Program-made: the position numbers and the translations under genes
Notes under the pieces: model-generated
What the model was told of the DNA's origin: nothing
The model's database searches: none
What the model saw: only the letters and a program-made list of their open reading frames with translations
Part shown: positions 22,842-36,138 of the stretch, piece after piece
Layout: the number at the start of each line of letters is the position of its first letter
Position numbering within the stretch: the first letter of the stretch is position 1
Source of the DNA: Microbacterium esteraromaticum
GTDB taxonomy: Bacteria; Actinomycetota; Actinomycetes; Actinomycetales; Microbacteriaceae
Assembly: GCF_017303215.1 (NCBI RefSeq)
Contig: NZ_JAEMWU010000001.1
Span: forward strand, 1,984,001-2,048,000
DNA length: 64,000 nt
Reading direction: 5' to 3'

Positions 22842-24845
22842 TCAGATGTCTGGTTCGAGGATATCCAGGTGCACCGTCAGCGGGACCCGTACACGCCCCC
22901 GTCCTCGACGGCTCTGCGCTGCCTGCGCGATCACGGTGGCGCGCAGTCGGGTCGCGACGGCCTGGCCCGCCGCGTAGCTGAAGCGCACCAGCGCGCGCAC
23001 CTTGCCCTCATCGCCGATGGGCACCGGGCCCAGCACCGCTTCACCACGGATATCGAGTTCGGCGAGGGCGTCGAGGGCTGCGCGCACCGCGGCCGGCAAC
23101 CCGTCGATCTGAGCCACGCGTGCCGTCGGCGGCATATGCAGCGGTGCCCGGGCCTCGAGTTCGCCACGTGCGTATGCGGCTGGTGTCCAGGTGGCCAAGG
23201 CTCGGGCGACGGGGCCGTCCACACCCACCAGGTGCACCGGAGCGCCGGGAGCGGCAAGCGCGGCCGCGTTGCACCACCAGCGCAGGCAGGACTCCCCGAT
23301 GCGCAGCTCTGGCGCCTGCAGCATCCGCGCCCCGTCGAGCAGGATCACGGCGCGGTATCCGCCGTCGGCGATCGGCTCGGCGCCTCGTGTCGAGACGACC
23401 AGGGCCGGCTTGGCATCCACGTGCTGCACAGGGTGCGCGCCGTCCGAGACGATCACGCGTACGCCGGGGAAGGCGCGCCCGAGCTCATCGGCGGTGCGCT
23501 CGGTGCCCGACGAGGCGAGCCGCACCTGATCGGAGTCGCAGTGACCGCAACGCCACGAGTGCGCGGAACGGCCGCACCACCCGCACACCGGCACAGCGCC
23601 ACGCCTTCGTGCCCCCAGCGGGCCGCCGCAGTGCGTGCAACGCGCCGGCGCGCGGCAGGTGCCGCACACCAGACTCGGCGAGAAGCCGGGGCGCGCCACC
23701 TGCACCAGTACAGGTCCCTCGCCCGTCGCGGCGCGCGCCGCGCCGAAGGCGCTCGACGGCACACGCCGGCCGCCCTGCTCCAGCTCCTGCGGGGTGCTCA
23801 ACCGCACCTGCGGAAGCACCCTTCGCACGGCCGTCACCTCGTGCATCCAGCCGCCGGCGACAAGACGCTGCGCATCGGTGGAGCGCGTGTGCCCGACCAG
23901 CAGCAGCGCGCTTCCCTCCTGCTCTTGCCGCACCAGCGCGGCATCGCGGGCATGGACGTACGGTGCCAACGGCTCACCGAGCAACGGGTCGCCGTCGTCC
24001 CAGATCGCCACGAGTCCCGCCTGCACGGGCGCGTACACCGCGGAGCGATTGCCGATGACGACGCACGGCGCCTCGTCGAGGGTGCGCAGGAACGAACGGT
24101 AGCGCTCGGGATTGCTCTGGCGGGCGTCGTACCGCGCGACTGCATCGTCGGGCACCATCGTGGCCAGCGCCGCGAGCAGCACCTCCTGGTCGCGGTAATC
24201 CGGGACGATCAGGATGCTGGAGCGGCCCGCGGCCAGTTCGATCGTGGCCGAGGCGGCGATCATCTCGGCCCACCCGGGCGTCGTACCGTTCTGCACGGGG
24301 ATCGCCTCGACGGCGGCACGGCGGCGCTCGGCGAGCACCTCTGCCAAGCCGTCGTAGCGGGCCACGACGGCCTCCGCACCTGATACCGCCTCGGCGGGTA
24401 CCGCGGGTGGGGCGGCGACGGGTGGCCAGGACTTCTCCACCCGCACCTGGCGCTTGGGAATCGCCAACCGCAGCACGTCGGATGCGCTGCCCGCGGCGCG
24501 GTCCGCAACGCGTCTGGCGAGCCGGTAGAGCGGATCGGGCATCACGACCGTCGATGAGACGATGCTCTCGATCTCGGAGAGGGTGCGCGAGGGGTCGGGC
24601 TCCTCGTCGATCTCGACGATCAGGCCGTCCACGACCCGACCAGCCGTGCGCAGCGGTGCCTTGATCCGCACCCCCGGCTCGACCTCACCGAGACCCTCGG
24701 GGATCGCGTAGTCGAACAGCCGGTCCAGCTGCGGGAGCGGCGAATCGATCAGCACCCGCGCGATGCGCCGCCGCCCGGTGGGCACTGTCGCCACCGGGTC
24801 GACGTCGCCCGCGTCGGGTTCCGCGGAGGCGGCTTCGGCCGTCAC
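22842..24845 (-). CDS. priA: PriA-like primosomal protein without intact helicase motifs
   Basis: Homologue of the replication-restart protein PriA, 667 residues. The N-terminal DNA-binding domain (PLPQLDRLFDYAIPEG) and the zinc-binding cysteine cluster (CGTCRAPARCTHCGGP, then CGWCGRS and CGHC) are intact. The Walker A site is absent; the matching region reads QNGTTPGWAEMI. The DEEH box is replaced by IWDDGD, so ATP-driven unwinding is unlikely. Such degenerate PriA proteins are known in actinobacteria and may act as a loading platform. The start is GTG at 24845, 13 bases after the metK stop; an earlier frame start would run deep into metK. Confidence 0.88.
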   Translation of the reverse strand: MTAEAASAEPDAGDVDPVATVPTGRRRIARVLIDSPLPQLDRLFDYAIPEGLGEVEPGVRIKAPLRTAGRVVDGLIVEIDEEPDPSRTLSEIESIVSSTVVMPDPLYRLARRVADRAAGSASDVLRLAIPKRQVRVEKSWPPVAAPPAVPAEAVSGAEAVVARYDGLAEVLAERRRAAVEAIPVQNGTTPGWAEMIAASATIELAAGRSSILIVPDYRDQEVLLAALATMVPDDAVARYDARQSNPERYRSFLRTLDEAPCVVIGNRSAVYAPVQAGLVAIWDDGDPLLGEPLAPYVHARDAALVRQEQEGSALLLVGHTRSTDAQRLVAGGWMHEVTAVRRVLPQVRLSTPQELEQGGRRVPSSAFGAARAATGEGPVLVQVARPGFSPSLVCGTCRAPARCTHCGGPLGARRRGAVPVCGWCGRSAHSWRCGHCDSDQVRLASSGTERTADELGRAFPGVRVIVSDGAHPVQHVDAKPALVVSTRGAEPIADGGYRAVILLDGARMLQAPELRIGESCLRWWCNAAALAAPGAPVHLVGVDGPVARALATWTPAAYARGELEARAPLHMPPTARVAQIDGLPAAVRAALDALAELDIRGEAVLGPVPIGDEGKVRALVRFSYAAGQAVATRLRATVIAQAAQSRRGRGRVRVPLTVHLDILEPDI

Positions 24846-24858
24846 GGCCCCGCCGCTC

Positions 24859-26055
24859 TCAGACGCCGGCGGCGCGGCGCAGCTCGTCCGCCCGGTCGGT
24901 GCGCTCCCAGGTGAAGTCCGGCAGCTCACGTCCGAAGTGACCATAGGCCGCGGTCTGCGCGTAGATCGGACGCAGCAGGTCGAGTTCTTCGATGATCGCC
25001 TGCGGACGCAGGTCGAAGACCTCACGGATCGCGCGGGTGATCGTCTCGTCGTCGACGCTGCCGGTGCCGAACGTCTCGACGTACAGACCGACGGGTCGCG
25101 CGACGCCGATCGCGTAGGCGACCTGCACCTCGGCCCGCGCTGCGAGCCCGGCCGCGACGACGTTCTTGGCAACCCACCGCATGGCGTAGGCGCCCGATCG
25201 ATCGACCTTCGACGGGTCCTTGCCGCTGAACGCGCCACCGCCGTGGCGGGCGGCGCCGCCGTAGGTGTCGATGATGATCTTGCGGCCGGTGAGACCGGCG
25301 TCGCCCTTCGGGCCGCCGATCACGAAGGGTCCGGCCGGGTTGATGTAGTACTTCAGGTCGGATGCCAGGTCGAGCCCGGTCTGCTCGAGGACCGGGTCGA
25401 TGACCCGTTCGCGTACCAGGCCGCGCAGCTCTTCCTGCGAGATATCGGGGTGGTGCTGCGTCGACAGCACGACCGCGTCGATCGTCTTGGGCACGAGGCC
25501 GTCGTAGCCCAGTGTCACCTGGGTCTTGCCGTCGGGACGCAGGAAGGCCAGTTCGCCCGACCGGCGCACCTCGGTCAGCCGCTCCGCGATCCGGTGTGCG
25601 GTCCACGCCGCCATCGGCATGAGCTGCGGCGTCTCGTCGGTCGCGTAGCCGAACATGATGCCCTGGTCGCCCGCGCCGAGCAGATCGCGCGGGTCGGTCG
25701 AGCTGCCGTCACGGTGTTCGCTGGCCTGGTCGACGCCCTGCGCGATGTCGGTGGACTGCTCCCCCACCGAGATGCTCACGCCGCACGACGACCCGTCGAA
25801 ACCGGTGTCGCTGGAGGTGTAGCCGATGCGGTTGACCACGTCGCGCACGATCGTGGGGATATCGACATACCCCTCGGTGCGGATCTCACCGGCCACATGG
25901 ACCAGCCCCGTGGTGACCAGCGTCTCGACCGCGACACGCGACCCGCGGTCGACGGCCAGCAGTCCGTCGAGGATGCTGTCCGAGATCTGATCGCAGATCT
26001 TGTCGGGGTGCCCCTCGGTGACGGACTCGGACGTGAACAGACGCAACGCGCTCAT
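24859..26055 (-). CDS. metK: S-adenosylmethionine synthetase
   Basis: Makes SAM from methionine and ATP. The 398 residues carry the family signatures [11 protein letters not shown] and [12 protein letters not shown] plus the glycine-rich [16 protein letters not shown]. It starts at an ATG. The upstream 105 bases hold only the rpoZ terminator palindrome; I see no SAM riboswitch there. It heads a probable metK-priA-fmt-rsmB-rpe run. Confidence 0.97.
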   Translation of the reverse strand: MSALRLFTSESVTEGHPDKICDQISDSILDGLLAVDRGSRVAVETLVTTGLVHVAGEIRTEGYVDIPTIVRDVVNRIGYTSSDTGFDGSSCGVSISVGEQSTDIAQGVDQASEHRDGSSTDPRDLLGAGDQGIMFGYATDETPQLMPMAAWTAHRIAERLTEVRRSGELAFLRPDGKTQVTLGYDGLVPKTIDAVVLSTQHHPDISQEELRGLVRERVIDPVLEQTGLDLASDLKYYINPAGPFVIGGPKGDAGLTGRKIIIDTYGGAARHGGGAFSGKDPSKVDRSGAYAMRWVAKNVVAAGLAARAEVQVAYAIGVARPVGLYVETFGTGSVDDETITRAIREVFDLRPQAIIEELDLLRPIYAQTAAYGHFGRELPDFTWERTDRADELRRAAGV

Positions 26056-26112
26056 CGGTGCTCCAGATCGGTTTCGTGCGGGGCCGTTCTCGGCCCGAAG
26101 CCAGTGTGCATG

Positions 26113-26148
26113 AAGCCGCCGACATCCGCATGCGGATGTCGGCGGCTT
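26113..26148. terminator. 36-bp perfect palindrome between rpoZ and metK
   Basis: Two exact 18-base complementary halves, AAGCCGCC at the left end and GGCGGCTT at the right, with CGCATGCG at the centre. It lies 12 bases after the rpoZ stop. The A and T ends fit an intrinsic terminator, though the palindrome has no unpaired loop. Confidence 0.65.
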
Positions 26149-26160
26149 ACGGTGTGCACG

Positions 26161-26415
26161 TCACTCGGCGTGACGGATGCGAAGCTTGTCTTCGTTGATC
26201 TCGTGCAGCGCGATGGTCAGCGGCTTGTCCTCGACCGACGAGTCGACCAGCGGGCCGACGTTGTCGAACAGGTTGCCCTCGTGCAGGTCGGAGTAGTAGT
26301 CGTTGATCTGGCGCGCCCGCTTGGATGCGTAGATCACGAGCTCGTACTTCGACTCAACGCGCTCGAGCAGGTTGTCGATGGGCGGGTCGATGATGCCCTG
26401 GTTGGTTCCGGCCAT
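26161..26415 (-). CDS. rpoZ: RNA polymerase omega subunit
   Basis: An 84-residue assembly and stability subunit of RNA polymerase. It shows the conserved [25 protein letters not shown] core. The ATG at 26415 follows a strong AGGAGGTCC. It lies 91 bases downstream of the mIHF-Gmk gene, the usual gmk-rpoZ pairing. Confidence 0.95.
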   Translation of the reverse strand: MAGTNQGIIDPPIDNLLERVESKYELVIYASKRARQINDYYSDLHEGNLFDNVGPLVDSSVEDKPLTIALHEINEDKLRIRHAE

Positions 26416-26506
26416 GGTGGACCTCCTGGTCAGGCGACGATGCATCAGATGACGACGTGTCGCGAAAATCGGTGGGAGCGCGCGCTCCGTACGGGACAGA
26501 ACCCGG

Positions 26507-27415
26507 TCAGCGCGCAGAGCCTGAAGACAATTCTACGACGTCGCGGGCCGCCGTGGCGACGTCGGCGTTCACGACGAGGTAGTCGAACTCGTTCTGCGCT
26601 GCCAGTTCGGTCCGCGCCGTGCGCAGTCGACGGGCTCGTTCCTCGGAGTCCTCGGTGCCCCGACCGACCAGACGGTTGACGAGTTCGTCCCACGTCGGCG
26701 GCAGCAAGAACACCAGCGATGCCGAGGGCTCGGACTCCCGCACCTGGCGGGCGCCCTGCAGATCGATCTCCAGCAGCACGGTCTTGCCCTGCGCCAGCGC
26801 CTCGTCGACGGGACCGCGCGGCGTTCCGTAGCGATGCTTGTTGTGCACCGTCGCATACTCAAGCAACTGCCCCTCTTCGATGAGGCGATCGAACTCGGCC
26901 TCGTCCAAGAAGTAGTAGTGCACGCCATCGACCTCACCCGGCCGGGGGCTGCGGGTGGTCGCCGAAACCGACAGGTGCAGATCGGGGTTCGTCTCGCGGA
27001 TGTGCGCGGCAACCGTGCCCTTGCCGACGGCGGTCGGGCCTGCCAGCACCAGCAGACGGCTGCGCCCCTCACGCGGACGATGCGGCGGAAACCGTTCGTC
27101 GAGCCACGCGGTCAGAGCGGCGCGCTGGCGCACGCCGAGCCCGCCCAGGCGCTTGACCGGCGAGATGCCGAGATCCTCGAGCACGCGGTCGCGCTTGCCC
27201 GCGCCGATCGCCGGCAGCGCCATCAGGAAATCGGTGACCCGCATGGTCGCGGCATCCGAATCGGCGTCCTCGAATGCCTGACGCAGAACGGCCTGCGGTG
27301 CGGTGACCCGCATCGCCAGGTCGCGCTTCAGGGATGCCCGGGCGCGGCGACGCTCGAGCGCGCGCCGCGATGCTGCGGCGCGATCAACGTCGGGAACGGT
27401 GCGGTTCTCAGCCAC
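26507..27415 (-). CDS. gmk: guanylate kinase with N-terminal mIHF domain
   Basis: A 302-residue fusion. Residues about 10-106 match the actinobacterial integration host factor mIHF: a basic helix ([17 protein letters not shown]), the [11 protein letters not shown] and [14 protein letters not shown] region, and the H2TH-like [14 protein letters not shown]. Residues about 118-302 are guanylate kinase, with the P-loop AGPTAVGKG (125-133), [17 protein letters not shown] and [12 protein letters not shown]. Gmk makes GDP from GMP; mIHF binds and bends DNA. In mycobacteria these are adjacent separate genes. The start is GTG at 27415 after GGAGGT, overlapping pyrF by 8 bases. Confidence 0.93.
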   Translation of the reverse strand: MAENRTVPDVDRAAASRRALERRRARASLKRDLAMRVTAPQAVLRQAFEDADSDAATMRVTDFLMALPAIGAGKRDRVLEDLGISPVKRLGGLGVRQRAALTAWLDERFPPHRPREGRSRLLVLAGPTAVGKGTVAAHIRETNPDLHLSVSATTRSPRPGEVDGVHYYFLDEAEFDRLIEEGQLLEYATVHNKHRYGTPRGPVDEALAQGKTVLLEIDLQGARQVRESEPSASLVFLLPPTWDELVNRLVGRGTEDSEERARRLRTARTELAAQNEFDYLVVNADVATAARDVVELSSGSAR

Positions 27416-28267
27416 GAAGTACCTCCAGGTAGTGCGCACTGCGCGAGCGGATCGCCTCGGCGATACCGTCGGGACCCGCGCCGAGGATGCTCCGGCTCTC
27501 GCTGGCGAGCACGTTGCGTGCCAGCGGGCCGAATCGTCCGGTCAGATCCTCCGGCGTGGCGCCCTGCGCCCCGAAACCGGGAGCGAGGATGGGGGTGCGC
27601 ACGAGCAGATCGTCGTCGAGGCCGAACTCCGAGCGGTCGACTGTCGCGCCGATCACCAGGCCCACCGGGCCCAATCCGGCGGCGAAAGCATCCGAGTCGT
27701 TCACCCACGTGACATCCCGTGCCACGCGTCGCGCGACCGTCTCGCCGTCGCCGGCGGCCACGTCGACCGGAGTGGCCGTCTGCAGCGCCGCCGCCTCGGG
27801 GTTGCTGGTCGCGGCGAGCACGAAGACGCCCTTATCGGCGCGGACGGCGCCCGTCAGCGTCTCACGCAGCGATTCCGGTCCCAGGTAGGGGCTCACAGTG
27901 AGGGCATCCGCTTCCAAGGGCGACCCCGACTCGAACCACGCCGACGCATAGCCGGCCATGGTCGAGCCGATGTCGCCGCGCTTGGCATCGGCGATCACGA
28001 TCAGGCCGGCCGCACGCGCGGCCGACATCACGTCTTCGAGCGCTGCGAAGCCGCGGGATCCGTAGCGTTCGAAGAACGCCACCTGGGGCTTCACGACGCC
28101 CACCCGGCCCGCCGCCGCTTCGACGACGGCGAGCCCGAAGGCGCGGATGCCGTCAGCATCCGCACCCAGACCCCACTGCTCAAGCAACGCGGCGTGCGGA
28201 TCGATCCCCACGCACAGCGGGCCGTGCTCGTCGAGCGCGGCACGCAGACGTGCGGGGAACGACTCGG

Positions 28268-28271
<4 letters not shown>
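27408..28271 (-). CDS. pyrF: orotidine 5'-phosphate decarboxylase
   Basis: Last step of UMP synthesis. The 287 residues are the longer type 2 form seen in mycobacteria, with the catalytic signature [15 protein letters not shown]. The N-terminal [18 protein letters not shown] is typical. The GTG start overlaps the carB stop (GTGA). Confidence 0.95.
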
Positions 28272-31554
<3,283 letters not shown>

Positions 31555-31555
<1 letters not shown>

Positions 31556-32703
31556 TACTTGCTGGCCTCCAGGGTCGCGATGACGAGATCGCGGAAGCGG
31601 GTGAAGAGATAGTGGGCGTCGTGCGGGCCGGCCGCCGCCTCGGGGTGGTACTGCACCGAGAAGGCCGGGATGTCCAGGGCGCGCAGCCCCTCGACGACCT
31701 GATCGTTGAGCCCGACGTGGCTGACCTCGACCGATCCGAAGCCGTTCGGGCTGTCGAAGACACCCTCGACGGGCGCGTCCACGGCGAAGCCATGGTTGTG
31801 GGCGGTGATCTCAACGCGGCCGGTGGCCTTGTCGAGCACGGGCTGGTTCAGTCCGCGGTGGCCGAACTGCAGCTTGTACGTGCCGAGCCCCAGGGCGCGG
31901 CCGAACAGCTGGTTGCCGAAGCAGATGCCGAAGTAGGGCAGACCGGCCTGCAGCACCTCGCGCAGCACCGCGACCTGTGCGTCGGATGCCGAGGGGTCGC
32001 CGGGCCCGTTGGAGTAGAACACCCCGACCGGGTCGATCGAACGGATCGCGTCGAACGACGACGACTGCGGCAGCACGTGCACGTCGAAACCGAGCGCGGC
32101 GAGGTTTTCGAGCGTTGCCCGCTTGACACCGAGGTCGATGACGGCGAGGTTGCCGATCCGCTCGGCCGTGGCGGGCAGCACGTACGTCTCGGCGACCGAG
32201 ACCTCTGCCGACAGGTTCTGACCGGCCATCTCGGGGGCAGTCGTCACGCGGGTCAACTGCTCCGCGGGATCAAGGGCAGCATCCGCTCCCGAGAAGACGC
32301 CGCCGCGCATCGCACCGGCATCGCGGATGCGGCGCGTGAGCGCACGCGTGTCGATGCCGCTGATACCGACGATTCCGTCGCGGATCAGTGCATCATCGAG
32401 GGATTCCTCGGCACGCCAGTTCGACACCCGGCGGGCGGGGTCGCGCACGATGTAGCCGGCAACCCAGATCTTCGCCGACTCGTTGTCTTCGGCGTTCATA
32501 CCGGTGTTGCCGATGTGCGGCGCAGTCTGCAGCACGATCTGACCGGCGTAGGACGGGTCGGTGAGCGTCTCCTGGTAGCCGGACATGCCGGTCGCGAAGA
32601 CGACCTCGCCAAGGGTGGTGCCGCGCGCGCCGTAGGCGCGGCCGACGAAGCGGGTGCCGTCCTCGAGGACGAGTACGGCGGAATCTGCGGTGAGGGCGGT
32701 CAA
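31555..32703 (-). CDS. carA: carbamoyl-phosphate synthase, small subunit
   Basis: Glutaminase subunit feeding ammonia to CarB. The 382 residues have the N-terminal [16 protein letters not shown] and a class I amidotransferase domain with nucleophile Cys in [16 protein letters not shown] and His/Glu in YHPEA. The start is TTG at 32703, overlapping the stop of the upstream gene as TTGA. A longer reading to 32733 is less likely because of that overlap pattern. Confidence 0.95.
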
Positions 32704-33206
32704 GAGTTCACTCCGTTCTCCGGAGCGCCGCACAACTGCTGGAGCTCCGGGAGGATCTGCTGGGGCTCGGCTGCCGAGAGCCGAAGGTAGGTGTCGACGA
32801 GGATCCCATCGGCGACCCGCCAGTCAAGGCGGATCAGGCCGGACGGCTCCACGACGCGGTCGATGGTGACGGTGGCGACGTCGGCACCGGCGAGCCGGTC
32901 GGCCGCGAGAAACACGGTGGGTGCGCCATCAAGGCTCAACGCGACGCCACGGTCGGTCAGCGCGAGCTCTCCGCGAGCGCGGTATGCGAGCGGTCGCACC
33001 GCGGCGCGCTCCAGAGGCTGACCGTGCTTCGTCGTCGCCACGTGCAGCACCTCGTACCGTGCCGAGACCTCGGCGTGCTCGGGAACCCCGAGCGGTGCGG
33101 TGAGACCCGAATCGCGACGCAGACGCGCGCGCCACGCGAAGAACATCGTGAGGAGGATGGCCGCCGCGATGGCGGCCATGATCAGGCCGGCAAGTTCGCG
33201 CGTCAT
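32700..33206 (-). CDS. membrane-anchored PH-like domain protein
   Basis: A 168-residue protein with one N-terminal membrane span (residues about 5-24, then the basic [10 protein letters not shown]) and a beta-rich region that looks like the PH-like domain found at this spot in many actinobacterial pyrimidine operons (mycobacteria carry an equivalent gene between pyrC and carA). Its function is unknown. The ATG at 33206 overlaps the pyrC stop (ATGA), and its own stop overlaps carA, so it is translated with the pathway enzymes. A membrane tether for the pathway is only a guess. Confidence 0.8.
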   Translation of the reverse strand: MTRELAGLIMAAIAAAILLTMFFAWRARLRRDSGLTAPLGVPEHAEVSARYEVLHVATTKHGQPLERAAVRPLAYRARGELALTDRGVALSLDGAPTVFLAADRLAGADVATVTIDRVVEPSGLIRLDWRVADGILVDTYLRLSAAEPQQILPELQQLCGAPENGVNS

Positions 33207-34531
33207 TTCGACTCGCTCCGCTCGCTCCCGACAGGCCGCAGATCCTCGACGAGTTCCCCACCGTCGAGTGTCACGACACCGCCGTGGATGGTCCACTGGA
33301 CGCGACCGGGAAGCTCCCGTCCGAGGTACGGCGAGTTGTGGCTGCGACCGTGCAGGTCGGACTCGGTGAAGACACCGGGCACGTTCGGGTCGTACAGCGT
33401 CACGTGGGCGGGCTTGCCGACTTCGAGCGCCCCGAAGCCGTCGAGCTGCCCGATGCGCGCGGGCGCGGCGCTGAGCACACGCGCCACGTCGGCCCAGTCG
33501 AGCTGGCCGGTCGCCACCATCGACTGGTGCACGACGCGCAGTGCGCTCTCCAGGCCCACCATGCCGTTCGCGGCGGCCTGCCACTCGCAGGCCTTGTTCT
33601 CGGCGGGGTGCGGGGCGTGGTCGGTGGCGACGATGTCGATCGTGCCGTCGGCGAGACCCTCGCGCACGGCCATGACGTCCTCCTGCGCGCGCAGCGGAGG
33701 GTTCACCTTGTACCGGGCGTCGTAGTCGCGCACGAGTTCATCTGTGAGCAGCAGGTGGTGGGGGGTCACCTCGGCGGTGACCTGGATGCCGCGCTTCTTG
33801 GCCCAGCGGATGATGTCGACACTGCCCGCCGTGGACAGGTGGCACACGTGCAGGCGCGAGCCGACGTGCTCGGCGAGCAGCACGTCGCGGGCAATGATCG
33901 ACTCCTCGGCGACCGCCGGCCAACCGGCGAGGCCCAGCTCTGCCGAGACGATGCCCTCATTCATCTGGGCGCCCTCGGTCAGACGCGGGTCCTGTGCGTG
34001 CTGGGCGATGACGCCACCGAACGACTTGACGTACTCCAGGGCGCGGCGCATGATCAGCGGGTCCCACACGCAGAAGCCATCATCGCTGAACACGCGCACG
34101 CGTGCCCGCGACGACGCCATGGCGCCCAGCTCGGCGAGGCGCTCGCCCTTCTGCCCGACGGTGACAGCGCCGATCGGCTGCACGGTGGCGTAGCCGGCTG
34201 CCTCGCCGAGGGCGAGCTCCTGCTCGACCACGCCGGCGGTGTCGGCGACCGGCTGCGTGTTCGGCATCGCGAACACGGCGGTGAACCCGCCGGCGGCGGC
34301 CGCACGGGTACCGGTCAGCACCGTCTCGGATGCCTCGAAGCCGGGCTCACGCAGATGCGTGTGCAGGTCGACCAGGCCGGGCAGTGCCACCAGCCCGGCG
34401 GCGTCGATGACGCGCGCTCCGGACCGGCTCAGCCCCGTTCCGATCTCGGCGATGATGCCGTTCTCGATCACGATGTCGGTGCTCTCGCGTCCGAGCAGCT
34501 CGACTCCTTCGATGACGAGGGTCTGGCTCAT
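33203..34531 (-). CDS. pyrC: dihydroorotase
   Basis: Cyclises carbamoyl aspartate to dihydroorotate. At 442 residues it is the long class I form. Zinc ligands are seen in [17 protein letters not shown] and [10 protein letters not shown], and the catalytic aspartate in VATDHAPH. The ATG overlaps the pyrB stop (ATGA). Class I enzymes often form a complex with PyrB, encoded just upstream. Confidence 0.96.
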   Translation of the reverse strand: MSQTLVIEGVELLGRESTDIVIENGIIAEIGTGLSRSGARVIDAAGLVALPGLVDLHTHLREPGFEASETVLTGTRAAAAGGFTAVFAMPNTQPVADTAGVVEQELALGEAAGYATVQPIGAVTVGQKGERLAELGAMASSRARVRVFSDDGFCVWDPLIMRRALEYVKSFGGVIAQHAQDPRLTEGAQMNEGIVSAELGLAGWPAVAEESIIARDVLLAEHVGSRLHVCHLSTAGSVDIIRWAKKRGIQVTAEVTPHHLLLTDELVRDYDARYKVNPPLRAQEDVMAVREGLADGTIDIVATDHAPHPAENKACEWQAAANGMVGLESALRVVHQSMVATGQLDWADVARVLSAAPARIGQLDGFGALEVGKPAHVTLYDPNVPGVFTESDLHGRSHNSPYLGRELPGRVQWTIHGGVVTLDGGELVEDLRPVGSERSESK

Positions 34532-35493
34532 TTCACTTCCCCTCGTTCGTCGTTTCGTTCGCCTGCGAGCAGCAGGTAGAGCACAGCCATGCGCACCGCG
34601 ACGCCGTTCGTGACCTGCTCGAGCACGGTCGAGCGCGGCGAATCGGCGGCCTCGGAAGAGATCTCCAGGCCCCGGTTCATGGGTCCGGGGTGCAGAACAA
34701 TGCTACCTTCCGGCAGCGCCGCCGCACGCACGGCGTCCAGACCCCAGAGCCTGGAATACTCCCGCTCAGTGGGGAAATACGCGGCGTGCATCCGCTCGCC
34801 CTGAATGCGCAGCATCATCACCGCGTCGGGTCCCTCTGCCAGCGCGGCGTCGAGGTCGTACAGCACCCGCACCGGCCACTGCGAGACGTTCTGCGGCACG
34901 AGCGTGGGGGGCGTCACGAGCGTGACGTCGGCTCCGAGCAGCGACAGCAGCCAGACGTTCGAGCGAGCCACGCGGGAATGCAGTACGTCGCCCACGATCA
35001 CGACGCGCAGCCCGGCGAGGTCACGACCGCGGCTATCGGCACCGTGGTGGCGTTTGCGGATGGTGAATGCGTCGAGCAGCGCCTGGGTCGGATGCTCGTG
35101 CGTGCCATCACCGGCGTTGACCACGCCGGCCGAGATCCAGCCGCTGGTCGCGAGCGTGCGGGGCGCGCCAGAGGCGGAGTGACGGATGACGACAGCATCC
35201 GCCCCCATCGCCTCCAGTGTCTGGGCGGTGTCCTTCAGGCTCTCGCCCTTCGAGACGCTGGAGCCCTTCGCTGCGAAGTTGATGACGTCGGCGGAGAGAC
35301 GCTTGGCAGCGGCCTCGAACGAGATGCGCGTGCGGGTGGAGTCCTCGAAGAAGAGGTTGACCACGGTCTTGCCGAGCAGCGTCGGCAGCTTCTTGACCTG
35401 GCGCGACTGGGTGTCAGACATGTCCTCGGCCACGTCGAGGATGCGCAGGGCGGTCTCTCGGTCGAGTGTGCGGGTATCGAGCAGGTGCCTCAT
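34528..35493 (-). CDS. pyrB: aspartate carbamoyltransferase, catalytic subunit
   Basis: Joins carbamoyl phosphate and aspartate. The 321 residues carry the phosphate-binding [13 protein letters not shown] and the C-terminal [12 protein letters not shown]. No pyrI regulatory chain is encoded nearby. The ATG overlaps the pyrR stop (ATGA). Confidence 0.97.
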   Translation of the reverse strand: MRHLLDTRTLDRETALRILDVAEDMSDTQSRQVKKLPTLLGKTVVNLFFEDSTRTRISFEAAAKRLSADVINFAAKGSSVSKGESLKDTAQTLEAMGADAVVIRHSASGAPRTLATSGWISAGVVNAGDGTHEHPTQALLDAFTIRKRHHGADSRGRDLAGLRVVIVGDVLHSRVARSNVWLLSLLGADVTLVTPPTLVPQNVSQWPVRVLYDLDAALAEGPDAVMMLRIQGERMHAAYFPTEREYSRLWGLDAVRAAALPEGSIVLHPGPMNRGLEISSEAADSPRSTVLEQVTNGVAVRMAVLYLLLAGERNDERGEVK

Positions 35494-36020
35494 GATTCGA
35501 TCGTCACCTCGTCGCTGCCGTCGAGCTCGCGCAGACGCACGTTCACGCGCTCGGTGCGGGCGGAGGGAATGTTCTTGCCCACGAAGTCGGGGCGGATCGG
35601 CAGTTCGCGGTGTCCGCGGTCGACAAGGATCGCGAGGCGCACGGCCGCGGGGCGGCCGATGGACTGCAGCGCGTCGAGTGCCGCGCGGATGCTGCGACCT
35701 GAGAAGAGCACGTCGTCGACGAGGACGACGGTCTTGCCGTCGATGCCACCCTCGGGAATGTCCGTGCGCTTGGGTGCGCGGGTCGGATGCTGCGACAGGT
35801 CGTCTCGGAAGAGCGTGATGTCGATCGCTCCGACGGGAATGTCGACGCCAGCGATGCCGGAGATGACCGGCCCGAGCCGCTCGGCGAGGGTCACGCCGCG
35901 GGTCGGGATGCCGAGAAGGACAAGGCCTTCGGCGCCGCGATTGGATTCGAGGATCTCGTGGGCGATGCGCGTCAGAGCGCGCGATATATCGGCTTCATGC
36001 AGCACAGTGCGTGCAGACAA
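35490..36020 (-). CDS. pyrR: bifunctional pyr operon regulator / uracil phosphoribosyltransferase
   Basis: RNA-binding regulator of the pyrimidine operon, 176 residues, with a type I phosphoribosyltransferase fold. The PRPP loop is [20 protein letters not shown]-bound PyrR binds the leader hairpin and lowers expression. The start is TTG at 36020, giving [15 protein letters not shown], which matches family N-termini; a GTG at 36005 is the alternative. The Shine-Dalgarno GGAGAAGG lies in the loop of the hairpin at 36024-36054. It is first gene of the pyrRBC-carAB-pyrF operon. Confidence 0.95.
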   Translation of the reverse strand: MSARTVLHEADISRALTRIAHEILESNRGAEGLVLLGIPTRGVTLAERLGPVISGIAGVDIPVGAIDITLFRDDLSQHPTRAPKRTDIPEGGIDGKTVVLVDDVLFSGRSIRAALDALQSIGRPAAVRLAILVDRGHRELPIRPDFVGKNIPSARTERVNVRLRELDGSDEVTIES

Positions 36021-36023
36021 CGG

Positions 36024-36054
36024 CCACGTCCCTTCTCCGCCTCTCCGGACGGGG
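36024..36054 (-). promoter_or_regulatory. PyrR-binding leader hairpin holding the pyrR Shine-Dalgarno sequence
   Basis: On the minus strand, CGTCC pairs with GGACG, with further C-G pairs outside a single C-T mismatch. The loop carries GGAGAGGCGGAGAA. Bases CGUCCGGAGAGGCG match the published PyrR consensus ARUCCNGNGAGGYU at 12 of 14 positions. The loop includes the Shine-Dalgarno sequence and the hairpin ends 3 bases before the TTG, so bound PyrR would block translation, as proposed for mycobacteria. Confidence 0.75.
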
Positions 36055-36138
36055 TTAAAGGTTGGTGATGACACCAGTCTAGCGAACCCCGCTCGCGCTC
36101 GCGGCCGCGCGAGGTGCCCCGCGCGCCGTTTCGCGCGC

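Noticed and set aside
22842..25238. A 798-residue reading of priA
   Set aside because: The first 131 residues come from metK in another frame; the GTG at 24845 lies just after the metK stop and before the conserved domain.
26056..26160. SAM riboswitch upstream of metK
   Set aside because: The gap is 105 bases and filled largely by a simple palindrome; no kink-turn or multi-helix SAM-I or SAM-IV core is visible.
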